Assembly (NCBI RefSeq): GCF_014197265.1
Contig: NZ_JACIFH010000001.1
Location: forward strand, 2,232,001 to 2,296,000
Direction of reading: 5' to 3'
Source: Microbacterium invictum
GTDB taxonomy: Bacteria; Actinomycetota; Actinomycetes; Actinomycetales; Microbacteriaceae
DNA: 64,000 nt
Shown here: positions 35,307 through 43,213 of the stretch, in pieces
Layout: every line of letters begins with the position of its first letter
Numbering within the stretch: the stretch's first letter is position 1
Program-made: the position numbers and the translations under genes
Notes under the pieces: generated by a model
The model's input: only the letters and a program-made list of their open reading frames with translations
The model's database searches: none
Told to the model about the DNA's origin: nothing

Positions 35307-36067
35307 TGGCACTCCCCGGCTGGTTCCTGGTCGCATCGCTCGCGGTGGTGGCGCTGATCGCCGTGATGATCGGCGTGTTCGGGGTTGCGAGTGCGCGCAC
35401 CAAGAACTCCGATGACCCGTCGCCGGTGGTGAAGGTCACCCTGGTGGTAGCAGCGTTCTGGGCCGCGATCAGCGTCCTCGCCGCGATCGTCTCCGTCCTG
35501 AACGTCCTGCTGAACGAGAGTGTGACCATCACCGTCCCGGTACAGGAGTTCTGGCCCCAGCTGCCCGCCGGCACCGAGGTCGACGGCACGACGGCGACGC
35601 TCGACGGCGGCGGGTTCACCTCGGCGGAGCTGGTCGCGACCGGACTGAGCACGGGTGCCCGGGTCTGCTGGGCGATCGGGCAGGGGCTGGGCCTGCTCGT
35701 ACCCGGCGCGGTCGCCGCAATGATCGCCGTCACGTGCTTCCAGCTGCTCGCCGGCCGCGCGTTCGCGCCGGTCGTCGCCCGGACCTCGATGGTCACCGCC
35801 GTCGTCGTCGCCGTCGGCGGCATCGCCGCGCAGCTGCTCAGCGACATCGGCGGCAGCATGGCGGCATCCGAGGTCCTCGGACACACCGGCGGCAGCTACG
35901 AAGAAGTCGCCGGCATCGAGGACGTGTTCGACGCCTGGCTGCCGCAACCGACCTTCGTCCTCGAGCTCCCCTTCTGGCCCATCGCGGCCGGTCTCGCATT
36001 CGCCGCGCTGGCGGCGGTGTTCCGTTACGGCTCACGCCTGCAGCGCGACACCGAGGGGCTCGTATGA
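35306..36067 (+). CDS. DUF2975-like membrane protein, second of a paired operon
   Basis: A 253-residue, four-helix membrane protein related in layout to its upstream neighbour. It has TM1 at the N-terminus, a VTITVPVQEFWPQLPAGTEVDG beta-like loop, two central helices and a terminal helix ending in the same RLQRDTEGLV tail. The start ATG 35306 shares one base with the previous stop (TGATG), and its stop overlaps the XRE gene start (ATGA). The three genes are thus translationally coupled. The identical cytoplasmic tails suggest a shared partner, possibly the XRE protein. Confidence 0.78.
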   Translation: MALPGWFLVASLAVVALIAVMIGVFGVASARTKNSDDPSPVVKVTLVVAAFWAAISVLAAIVSVLNVLLNESVTITVPVQEFWPQLPAGTEVDGTTATLDGGGFTSAELVATGLSTGARVCWAIGQGLGLLVPGAVAAMIAVTCFQLLAGRAFAPVVARTSMVTAVVVAVGGIAAQLLSDIGGSMAASEVLGHTGGSYEEVAGIEDVFDAWLPQPTFVLELPFWPIAAGLAFAALAAVFRYGSRLQRDTEGLV

Positions 36068-36294
36068 GCCCCGCCGACGAGGATGAGATCACCGGCATCC
36101 ATTGCCGGCTCGACGAGCTGCTCGCCGAACGCGGGATGACCCTCACCCGCTTGTCCGAGATCGTCGGGGTCTCGGTGGTGAACCTGTCGATCCTGAAGAA
36201 CGACCGCGCCCGGGCGATCCGCTACTCGACCCTGTCGGCGATCTGCCGCGCCCTGGACTGCGAGGTCGGCGACCTGCTCGTGCACGCCGTCTGA
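36064..36294 (+). CDS. small XRE-family helix-turn-helix regulator (YozG-like)
   Basis: A 76-residue Cro/CI-type DNA-binding protein. The helix-turn-helix spans RLDELLAERGMTLTRLSEIVGVSVVNLSILKN, and the end reads LSAICRALDCEVGDLLV, the hallmark of YozG/DUF2975-associated XRE proteins. It overlaps the preceding membrane-protein gene by four bases. It probably autoregulates the operon through the inverted repeats at 34585-34616, and its output may depend on the membrane partners. Confidence 0.88.
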   Translation: MSPADEDEITGIHCRLDELLAERGMTLTRLSEIVGVSVVNLSILKNDRARAIRYSTLSAICRALDCEVGDLLVHAV

Positions 36295-36325
36295 GCCCGG
36301 TGTTCGGGCTCGCCGGCCCATTCGA

Positions 36326-36469
36326 CAGTGGCTCCGGCACAGTCCCGGGGCCGAACACTGTGCGCAAGCGACTGCTCAACCGAGAGACCGAACCCGGGCG
36401 CGTATTCAACAGTCGCTCCGGCACAGTCCCGGGGCCGAACACTGTGCGCAAGCGACTGCTCAACCGAGA
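36326..36469. repeat. two tandem copies of a 60-base hairpin repeat (copies A and B)
   Basis: Copy A is 36326-36385 and copy B 36410-36469, differing at one position and spaced by 24 bases. Each folds as a double stem: outer arms CAGTCGCT/AGCGACTG and inner arms GCACAGT/ACTGTGC around a G/C-rich loop. The same element recurs twice at 37604-37757 in the same orientation. They lie between the convergent XRE operon and the DUF559 gene, so they may also act as terminators. Confidence 0.9.
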
Positions 36470-36493
36470 CGGCGCCATACCCGTTGCCGTCCG

Positions 36494-37462
36494 TTACCGG
36501 GCCGTCCGCGCCGCGACCGCCGCACGGACGCGAGCGACCACCGTCGCGGGTGCGCGGTAGAGCTGCGCCTTCGTCACGCGGATCACGATCCATCCCATCG
36601 CGACGAGCGCCTCGTGCCGCGCAATGTCCTTTGCCCACTGGGCAGGGTCGGTGAGATGCTGCTCGCCCTCGTACTCGACGGCGATCTTGAGGTCTTCGTA
36701 TGCGAGATCGACCACGGCGACGAGATTGCCCGCCCCGTCGAACACCGACACGTTCAGCCCGGGCTCGAACAGCCCGGCGGCGACGAGGGTGAGGCGGCAC
36801 CGTGTCTCACCGGGCGATGCGCTGCGGGTGCGGACCAGGTCCGCGGCGCTGCGCAGCCGTCGCACGCCCGCTCGTCGTGCGACAGCTGACTCGCGCAGTT
36901 CCGCGATCGTTGCGAGCGGCTCGCGGTCGGTGCGGAAGATGCGCTCGCGCACCACAGCATCGCCTAGAGCGACCAACTCGATGTCCGACACGAGAATGGA
37001 TGCCATCGTCGCCCACGTCGAGACCGCATCAGTCACCCGGAGCCCACCCACATCGGTCACCGTCACGAGGTGCGACTGCATCTGATGTCCGATGATCCCT
37101 CGGCGCCGCGGATGCCGGTGCGGAGCCAGAACGCCGACGTCAAGCCTGCGACTCGCGTCCGCGAGGAGCGCGAGCGGGACACGAAGCTCCCATGCCGCCG
37201 CGGCGACGACGTTCATGAAGAACTGACGGCTGGGCATGATGTGTGCGTACGTCCGTGCGCGGTGGAGGAGGCGCTTGCGCAGTCGTTCATACCGGTGATC
37301 GGCGGGCGCGATCGGCGCCGCCGCGTCGGCGCGCACGCGGAGCCCACGGTGGCTTGCGACGAGATCGGACGCCCGCAGCCGCGATCGTGCGACACCGGCA
37401 TCCTTCGCCTCGGCACTGGAAAAGACGTCCCCGAGGGATGCCGGGAGCTCATTTCGCTGCAT
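36494..37462 (-). CDS. AbiEi-like antitoxin-domain / DUF559 (Vsr-like nuclease fold) protein
   Basis: A 322-residue protein. The N-terminal third (SSAEAKDAGVARSRLRASDLVASHRGLRVR) resembles the winged-helix domain of AbiEi-type antitoxins. The C-terminal ~120 residues match DUF559, a PD-(D/E)xK/Vsr-like nuclease fold: AVVDLAYEDLKIAVEYEGEQH, then DIARHEALVAMGWIVIRVTK. The D, the E-x-E and the following lysine/arginine could form a nuclease site. Such proteins are common in actinobacteria with no proven role; defence or mobile-element functions are guessed. ATG 37462 has a GGTGGAG site. The gene is bracketed by pairs of hairpin repeats. Confidence 0.75.
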   Translation of the reverse strand: MQRNELPASLGDVFSSAEAKDAGVARSRLRASDLVASHRGLRVRADAAAPIAPADHRYERLRKRLLHRARTYAHIMPSRQFFMNVVAAAAWELRVPLALLADASRRLDVGVLAPHRHPRRRGIIGHQMQSHLVTVTDVGGLRVTDAVSTWATMASILVSDIELVALGDAVVRERIFRTDREPLATIAELRESAVARRAGVRRLRSAADLVRTRSASPGETRCRLTLVAAGLFEPGLNVSVFDGAGNLVAVVDLAYEDLKIAVEYEGEQHLTDPAQWAKDIARHEALVAMGWIVIRVTKAQLYRAPATVVARVRAAVAARTAR

Positions 37463-37603
37463 CGCTCCACCCTGGCGAGTTCGGCGTCGCATCAACCCGT
37501 GGACGACCAGTTCTGTGGACAGTTCACTCACTCACCTGCGTGGGGAGGAAGCTGTCATCCCGGGACCTCCCCCGGGCCACTCAGCCGGTGAGCGCAGCGC
37601 ACG

Positions 37604-37757
37604 CTCAGCAGTCACTCCGGCACAGTCCGGGCGGCCGATACTGTGCACAAGCGACTGCTCAACCCGCGCCGCGGTTCGCGTCCTCCGCTCAGCAGTCGCT
37701 CCGGCACAGTCCGGGCGGCCGACACTGTGCACAAGCGACTGCTCAACCCGCGCCGCG
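37604..37757. repeat. two tandem copies of a 70-base hairpin repeat (copies C and D)
   Basis: Copy C is 37604-37673 and copy D 37688-37757, differing at two positions and spaced by 14 bases. They share the stems of copies A and B, but the outer stem extends to AGCAGTCGCT/AGCGACTGCT in copy D and the loop is different. They fill most of the 302-base gap between the DUF559 start (37462) and the lipoprotein stop (37765). The rest of that gap shows only a CCCGGG-based short hairpin near 37560-37576. Confidence 0.9.
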
Positions 37758-37764
37758 GCCCGGA

Positions 37765-38445
37765 TCAACCGACGAGCGGGATGGTCACCGGGTCGGTGAA
37801 GTCCGAACCGCCGGACAGCGTCACGGTCGCAGCCTCGTCGGCGTTGAACGCCGAGGCCAGAGTGACGCGCGGGGCCATGTCCATCGTGCAGACCTGATCG
37901 GATGCCGGGGTCTCGAACACCACGAGCGTGGTCTCGCCGTCGAACTCGGCCGAGGCCACGACCGGCGCACACGACGACGACCCCCAGGTCAGGATGGCGA
38001 TCACGTCGTCGTCGATGGCCGCCGCCGACGGCGTGTAGGGCTCGACGGTGCCGCCGTCGTACGCGTCGAGGTCGGTCTCGCCCCAGCCATCGACTTCGTA
38101 TGTCACACGGATGTCGAGCTCCTGGGCGATGTCGATGCTCTCGGGCACGCCGACCGGTGTCACGCGCAGCGCCAGGTCAGCCGTGCATGCATCTGTCTCG
38201 GGGTCCTCCAGCGCCACGTCGAGGCCGCCATCGACGCCGACGGTCACGTCCGTCGCGACCGGCACGCAGGTCGAACTGCCCCAGGTGACGAGGGCGATCA
38301 TGCGCCCGCCGTCGAGCCACGCGGCATCCACATCCACCTCACCCGCGAGCACTCCGGCGGGAGCGGCGTTCGTCGCGCATCCGGTCAGCGCGAGCGCGAA
38401 GGCGACCAGGGCGGCACTGGCAAGGGCGATGCGGCGTCTCGTCAT
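37765..38445 (-). CDS. secreted lipoprotein with an internal domain duplication
   Basis: A 226-residue protein with a lipoprotein signal (MTRRRIALAS, hydrophobic core, lipobox LTGC near residue 22). The mature part contains two related halves. Each has an I/L-x-TWGSS-S/T-C-x-PV strand (near residues 53 and 149), then a second cysteine in DACTADLALRVT or DQVCTMDMAPRVT. One disulfide per half is likely. No family name is recognised. The fold is probably a small extracytoplasmic beta domain in tandem. The gene follows a terminator and stands alone. Confidence 0.8.
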   Translation of the reverse strand: MTRRRIALASAALVAFALALTGCATNAAPAGVLAGEVDVDAAWLDGGRMIALVTWGSSTCVPVATDVTVGVDGGLDVALEDPETDACTADLALRVTPVGVPESIDIAQELDIRVTYEVDGWGETDLDAYDGGTVEPYTPSAAAIDDDVIAILTWGSSSCAPVVASAEFDGETTLVVFETPASDQVCTMDMAPRVTLASAFNADEAATVTLSGGSDFTDPVTIPLVG

Positions 38446-38464
38446 GGCGGGTTCCTTTCCGACG

Positions 38465-38488
38465 GGGTGGATGCCGCGGCATCCACCC
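38465..38488 (-). terminator. hairpin after the cardiolipin synthase gene
   Basis: GGGTGGATGCC (38465-38475) pairs perfectly with 38478-38488 around a two-base loop. It lies between the cls stop (38532) and the lipoprotein start (38445), both on the minus strand. Confidence 0.7.
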
Positions 38489-38531
38489 TCAGAGTGTCAG
38501 TCAGAGCACATTCGTCTCACAAGCCCATCGC

Positions 38532-40004
38532 CTACTGCAGCGCCGACGTGAGCCGGGCGAGGTTGTCGAGCACGGTGGAGCGGAGGGGCTGCTTCATCCA
38601 CTCCTCGAGCGTGAGTTCACGCGAGTCGGCGCGGTACTTGTCTTCGACCTCCCGCAGCTGGTCGACGAACTCCCCACCGCGCACGAGCATCGACATCTCG
38701 AGGTTCAGGCCGAACGAGCGCATGTCCATGTTGCTCGAGCCGATGACGGCGGTCTCCTCGTCGATCGACATCGACTTGGAGTGCAGGATGAGCGGGCGCT
38801 TGTACAGCCAGATCCGCACGCCGGCGCGCAGCAGCGCCTCGTAGTAGCTGCGCTGCGCGTGGTAGACCATCGCCTGGTCGCCCTCTTCCGACACGAACAG
38901 CTCGACGTTGAGCCCGCGCTGGCACGCGGACTGGATCGCCGTGAGCAGGCCCTCCTCGGGGACGAAGTAGGGGCTCACGATACAGACCCGCCGCTCGGCT
39001 GCGAACAGCAGCGCCATGAACAGCTTGAGGTTGTTCTGGAACTCGAAACCCGGCCCGGACGGCACGATCTGGCAGTCCAGGTCACCGGTTCCGGGCGAGA
39101 CGGCGAACATGTCGAACTCGTCGGTGAGCGTCTCGTCGGTCTCGCTGTACCAGTCCGAGAGGAAGACGGCGTTGATGGATGCCACGACGGGGCCATCCAC
39201 GCGGGCCATCAGATCGACCCAGTGCAGCCCCCGCTTGATGTTCTTGCGCAGGTTGTACGTCGAGTCGGTCACGTTCTGCGATCCCATGAACGCGACCTTG
39301 CCGTCGACGACGAGGAGCTTGCGGTGGTTGCGCAGATCGGGGCGCTGGAATCTGCCCTTGAACGGCTGGAGCGGCAGCATGAGATGCCACTGGGCACCCA
39401 TGGCATCCAGTCTCCGCACGGTCTGCTTGTAGAACGGCTTGCCCCGGTTGGCCCAGTGATCCAGCAGGACTCGCACCCTCACGCCGCGTGCGGTGGCCTC
39501 TTCGAGCGCCCGGAAGAAGTCGTCGGTGGTGGCGTCGGTCTGCAGGATGTAGAACTCGACGTGCACGTAATGCTCGGCGCCGCGGATCGCCTCGGTCATC
39601 GCGGCGATGCTGTCTTCGTACCCCGGGATCAGCTGTGCACCGTTGTCGCCCGACAGCGGGAGGGCGCCGAGGTTGCGGTTGAGGATGACTGCGGCGGTGA
39701 ACCATGACGGCGCGTTCGGGCGCAGCGATCCGAAGTCGAGGTTGGCGTCCGAGTCGCGGATGTACGCGTTGATGCGCTCCTGTTTCTTGCGGCGCTTGCG
39801 CGGCAGGCGCGGGTTTCCGATGAGCAGGAACAGCAGGATGCCGATGATCGGAATGAAGTAGATCGCGAGGAGCCACGCCATCGCCGCGGTGGGGCGCCGG
39901 TTGCGCGGGATGATGATCACCGACAGGACGCGGATCGTGAGATCGAAGATGAGCACGACGACCGCCCACCAGGTCCACGTCAGATCGACGGTGATGCTGA
40001 GCAC
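38532..40004 (-). CDS. cls: cardiolipin synthase (phospholipase D type)
   Basis: A 490-residue membrane enzyme with two N-terminal helices (residues about 8-30 and 40-62) and two phospholipase D domains. The HKD motifs are HRKLLVVDG near residue 225 and HSKSMSIDE near 405, each followed by a GSxN segment. It condenses phosphatidylglycerol to cardiolipin in the cytoplasmic membrane. It appears monocistronic, with a terminator after it. Full length for the family. Confidence 0.93.
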   Translation of the reverse strand: MLSITVDLTWTWWAVVVLIFDLTIRVLSVIIIPRNRRPTAAMAWLLAIYFIPIIGILLFLLIGNPRLPRKRRKKQERINAYIRDSDANLDFGSLRPNAPSWFTAAVILNRNLGALPLSGDNGAQLIPGYEDSIAAMTEAIRGAEHYVHVEFYILQTDATTDDFFRALEEATARGVRVRVLLDHWANRGKPFYKQTVRRLDAMGAQWHLMLPLQPFKGRFQRPDLRNHRKLLVVDGKVAFMGSQNVTDSTYNLRKNIKRGLHWVDLMARVDGPVVASINAVFLSDWYSETDETLTDEFDMFAVSPGTGDLDCQIVPSGPGFEFQNNLKLFMALLFAAERRVCIVSPYFVPEEGLLTAIQSACQRGLNVELFVSEEGDQAMVYHAQRSYYEALLRAGVRIWLYKRPLILHSKSMSIDEETAVIGSSNMDMRSFGLNLEMSMLVRGGEFVDQLREVEDKYRADSRELTLEEWMKQPLRSTVLDNLARLTSALQ

Positions 40005-40051
40005 GGGCCCTCCTCGCTGTGCGGTTTTGCCCAGCGTAGCGAGCGCCGAGG

Positions 40052-40243
40052 TCAGTCCGCGTTCTGGGAGCCTCCGGCGGGGGCCATTCCGCGCTTCGCG
40101 CGCTCCTCGGCCTCGATCTTCGAGTACACGCGACGCTCGGTGCGATCCATCCGCAGGATGCCGCGCAGGACGAAGATGAACAGCCCCAGGACCACGACGG
40201 TCGGCAGCAGCGACCAGACGACGGCGACCCAGTACTCATCCAT
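40052..40243 (-). CDS. small single-pass membrane protein
   Basis: A 63-residue protein. MDEYWVAVVWSLLPTVVVLG begins a hydrophobic helix to about residue 30, followed by a charged cytoplasmic tail (RMDRTERRVYSKIEAEERAKRG). It lies 47 bases upstream of cls on the same strand and may belong to the same transcript. Similar short proteins next to cls genes are frequent in actinobacteria; no function is known. ATG 40243 is chosen over an upstream start that would add 49 unlikely residues. Confidence 0.7.
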   Translation of the reverse strand: MDEYWVAVVWSLLPTVVVLGLFIFVLRGILRMDRTERRVYSKIEAEERAKRGMAPAGGSQNAD

Positions 40244-40263
40244 GTGTCCATCGTACGTGGCAC

Positions 40264-40354
40264 GCCTCCTCCCCAGGCGCCGCGGATGGTCGGACCACGC
40301 GGAGTTCTCCACAGTCCGAGGGTGTTTCGAGGACTCACAGCCTCCTCCCCAGGC
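40264..40354. repeat. 15-base direct repeat in the divergent intergenic region
   Basis: GCCTCCTCCCCAGGC occurs at 40264-40278 and 40340-40354, 76 bases apart, in the 197-base gap between the small membrane protein gene and the DUF4192 gene. Each copy has short self-complementary ends (GCCT/AGGC). It may be a regulator site or repeat debris. Confidence 0.6.
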
Positions 40355-40440
40355 AGGCTGTTCCCGCGGGTCGCGAGGCGTTCGCCACATCCGGGGCTTT
40401 GGCCGCGCTGCGGGGGTTGCCGAGCGAGCACGCTCGACTC

Positions 40441-41625
40441 ATGTCAACAATCGTCACCGTCGCCGACGCGGCGCAGTTCCTGTCCCTGGTCCCCCGCCTG
40501 CTCGGCTACACGCCGTCCCGCAGCATCGTGCTGGTGCCGATGGCCGACGGCCGCAGCGCCGGCGCGATGCGCGTCGACCTGCCACCGGGCGATGATCCGG
40601 GCACGGTCGATCCCGTCGCCTCGACGATCGTCGGCATGATGTGCCGGATCGCCGCCGTCGACGCGTTCGTCGTCATCGTGTATACGGATGCCGGTGTCTC
40701 CACGGATGGCGGCGCATTGCCCCACGCGGCCCTGGTCGAGGCGCTGAGCCGCTGCGCCGAAGCGAGTGGCATTCGAGTCGTGGATGCGCTGACCGTCGGC
40801 GCCGACGGCTGGGGCTCGCACCTCGATGCGGGGTCTTCCGATCTCGGTTCGGGCCCGCAGGTCCGGCCGCTCGACGAGCTTCTCACCACGACCGCTCCGC
40901 CGGTGCGGGGCGATCAGGCTTCGGGCGCGGAGCTGCCGCCGTCCTCCGCCGCCCTGCGAGAGGCGGTGTCCACCGCACTGCGGTCGCTGCGCGCCTCGCT
41001 CGAACTGATCTGCGGCGTGCCCGCAACCGACGATGCCGAGGGATACGACGGGGACGACCAAGCCGCTGCGGATGAACCGGACAAGCGCGACCGGCGGATC
41101 GATCCGCAGGCACTCGCGGCGGCCTGCGAGCTGGACGATCTGCCGCGTCTGTACGAGCGTGCGCTGGGGTGGGATGCCGGCTGGCTGCGCCCTCTCGATG
41201 TGGCCCTGCTGGCGTGGTGCCTGGCACGACCCGCGCTGCGGGACGTCGCTCTGGTGCAGTGGAGCGGCGATGTCGTTCGCGGCGAGGATGCCCTCGAGGC
41301 GCAGCGCCGGTGGGAGGACGTCGGCGCCGACTACCCGTCCGATTTGGCGTCGGTGCTGTGGGGTGAGGGGCCGCGACCCGATCCGGCGCGGCTCGAACGG
41401 GCGCTGGAGCTGTGCCGGCGTGTAGCCACCGCCTCACCGGTCGAGCAGCGGGCGGGAGCACTCGCCGCGTGCGCGTGGGTGTCGTGGGCCCTCGGCCGTT
41501 CCACGCACGCCGACCGGTACGCCGCGATGGCACACGAGATCGACGACGAGCACGGACTTGCCGCAATCGTCCGATCGTTCGTGACGGCCGGGCACCTGCC
41601 GGACTGGGCGTTCCGTGGCCGGTGA
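40441..41625 (+). CDS. DUF4192-family protein
   Basis: A 394-residue cytoplasmic protein that fits DUF4192, an actinobacteria-specific family: VADAAQFLSLVPRLLGYTPSRSIVLV at the start, then a Rossmann-like N-terminal half and a helical C-terminal half with repeated Ala-rich helices (LAACAWVSWALGRSTHADRYAAMA). An acidic linker of about 30 residues lies near position 205. The role is unknown. ATG 40441 starts exactly at the family N-terminus; a longer reading by 14 residues exists. It is convergent with lysS, ending 19 bases from that stop. Confidence 0.85.
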   Translation: MSTIVTVADAAQFLSLVPRLLGYTPSRSIVLVPMADGRSAGAMRVDLPPGDDPGTVDPVASTIVGMMCRIAAVDAFVVIVYTDAGVSTDGGALPHAALVEALSRCAEASGIRVVDALTVGADGWGSHLDAGSSDLGSGPQVRPLDELLTTTAPPVRGDQASGAELPPSSAALREAVSTALRSLRASLELICGVPATDDAEGYDGDDQAAADEPDKRDRRIDPQALAAACELDDLPRLYERALGWDAGWLRPLDVALLAWCLARPALRDVALVQWSGDVVRGEDALEAQRRWEDVGADYPSDLASVLWGEGPRPDPARLERALELCRRVATASPVEQRAGALAACAWVSWALGRSTHADRYAAMAHEIDDEHGLAAIVRSFVTAGHLPDWAFRGR

Positions 41626-41643
41626 ACCGGCCCGGCGCTCCGG

Positions 41644-43167
41644 CTACTTGACCAGAGGGAAGAGGATCGTCTCGCGGATGCCGAGCCCGGTGATCGCCAT
41701 CATCAGCCGGTCGATGCCCATGCCCATGCCGCCGGTCGGAGGCATCCCGTGCTCGAGGGCACGCAGGAACTCCTCGTCCAGTCGCATGGCCTCGTCATCG
41801 CCGCGATCGGCGAGGGCCGCCTGCTCGGCGAAGCGCTCGCGCTGGATGACCGGGTCGACCAGCTCGGAGTACCCGGTGGCCAGTTCGAAACCGCGGATGT
41901 AGAGGTCCCACTTCTCGACGACACCCGGGATGGTCCGGTGCTCGCGGACGAGCGGGCTGGTGTCGAGGGGGAAGTCCATCACGAACGTGGGACGCTCCAG
42001 GTTGCCCTTGACGAAATGCTCCCAGAGCTCTTCGACGAGCTTGCCGTGCGTGGCGATTTTCTCGGGCACCCCGACGCCTTCGGCTGCAGCGAGCGCCGTA
42101 AGCTCCTCGAACGACGTCTCGGGCGTGATGGCGCGACCGGCGGCATCCGACAGTGATTCGTACATCGAGATGCGGTCCCACTGCCCGCCGAGGTCGTAGA
42201 CCGTGCCGTCGGCCCAGGTGACTTCAGTGGTGCCGGTGACCGCGACGGCGGCGTTCTGCACGAGCTCCTGAGTGAGGTCGGCGATGCCGTTGTAGTCCGA
42301 GTACGCCTGGTAGGCCTCGAGCATCGCGAATTCGGGGCTGTGGGTCGAGTCGGCACCCTCATTGCGGAAGTTGCGGTTGATCTCGAAGACCCGGTCGATG
42401 CCGCCGACGACGGCGCGCTTGAGATACAGCTCGGGGGCGATGCGCAGGTACAGGTCGGCGTCGAACGCATTCGAGCGGGTGACGAACGGGCGGGCGGCGG
42501 CGCCGCCGGGCTGCACCTGCAGCATCGGGGTCTCCACCTCGACGAACCGGTGGGCGGTGAACGTCTCCCGCAGGCTCGCGTTGACCTTCGCGCGGGCGAG
42601 CATCGTCGTGCGGGCCTGTTCGCGCACGATCAGGTCGAGGTAACGCGAGCGGACGCGGCCCTCTTCGCTCAGCTCGGTGTACATGTTCGGCAGCGGCAGG
42701 AGTGCCTTGGCGGCGATGGTCCAGTCGGTGGCCATGATCGACAGCTCGCCGCGGCGGCTCGAGATGACCTGTCCGGTGACAGAGACGTGGTCGCCGAGGT
42801 CGACGAGTTCTTTCCAGGCCTGCAGCGACTCCTCGCCGACTTCGGCGAGCGAGACCATGGCCTGGATGCGACTGCCGTCGCCGGCCTGCAGCGAGGCGAA
42901 GCAGAGCTTGCCGGTGTTGCGGCTGAACACGATTCGGCCGGCGACCGACGCGGTCACGCCGGTCTCGGCGCCGGCCTCGAGGTCGGCGTAGCGCTCACGC
43001 AGCGCAGGGATCGTGTCGGTGACCGGCACATGGACCGGGTAGGCGCCGCCCGCGGCATCCACCCGCTCGGCAAGCAGCCGCTCCCGCTTGGCCAGGCGGA
43101 CGGCCTTCTGCTCGAAGACGTCGTCTTCGGCGGTGGCGGGCGCGGGCGCGGGCGTCGTGTCGGTCAT
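41644..43167 (-). CDS. lysS: lysine--tRNA ligase (class II)
   Basis: A 507-residue class II lysyl-tRNA synthetase. The N-terminal OB fold (residues about 60-165) has VSVTGQVISSRRGE. The catalytic core has motif 2 RIAPELYLKRAVVGG...FEINRNFRNE and motif 3 GMGMGIDRLMM near the C-terminus. It charges tRNA-Lys. The first 22 residues are an Ala/Pro/Thr-rich tail typical of actinobacterial orthologs. ATG 43167 has AGGAG upstream, and a TAGACT box lies 26 bases before it. Essential housekeeping gene. Confidence 0.97.
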   Translation of the reverse strand: MTDTTPAPAPATAEDDVFEQKAVRLAKRERLLAERVDAAGGAYPVHVPVTDTIPALRERYADLEAGAETGVTASVAGRIVFSRNTGKLCFASLQAGDGSRIQAMVSLAEVGEESLQAWKELVDLGDHVSVTGQVISSRRGELSIMATDWTIAAKALLPLPNMYTELSEEGRVRSRYLDLIVREQARTTMLARAKVNASLRETFTAHRFVEVETPMLQVQPGGAAARPFVTRSNAFDADLYLRIAPELYLKRAVVGGIDRVFEINRNFRNEGADSTHSPEFAMLEAYQAYSDYNGIADLTQELVQNAAVAVTGTTEVTWADGTVYDLGGQWDRISMYESLSDAAGRAITPETSFEELTALAAAEGVGVPEKIATHGKLVEELWEHFVKGNLERPTFVMDFPLDTSPLVREHRTIPGVVEKWDLYIRGFELATGYSELVDPVIQRERFAEQAALADRGDDEAMRLDEEFLRALEHGMPPTGGMGMGIDRLMMAITGLGIRETILFPLVK

Positions 43168-43192
43168 GCTGCTCCTAGGATTTCGACCCCTC

Positions 43193-43198
43193 AGTCTA
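43193..43198 (-). promoter_or_regulatory. -10 box for lysS
   Basis: TAGACT on the minus strand, 25 bases before the ATG at 43167. This leaves a short leader containing the ribosome site. Confidence 0.4.
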
Positions 43199-43213
43199 CG
43201 TCGAGCGGATATC

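Noticed and set aside
36326-37757. Tandem hairpin repeats as a CRISPR array
   Set aside because: Only two copies per site, repeats are 60-70 bases and longer than the 14-24 base spacers, and no cas genes are near.
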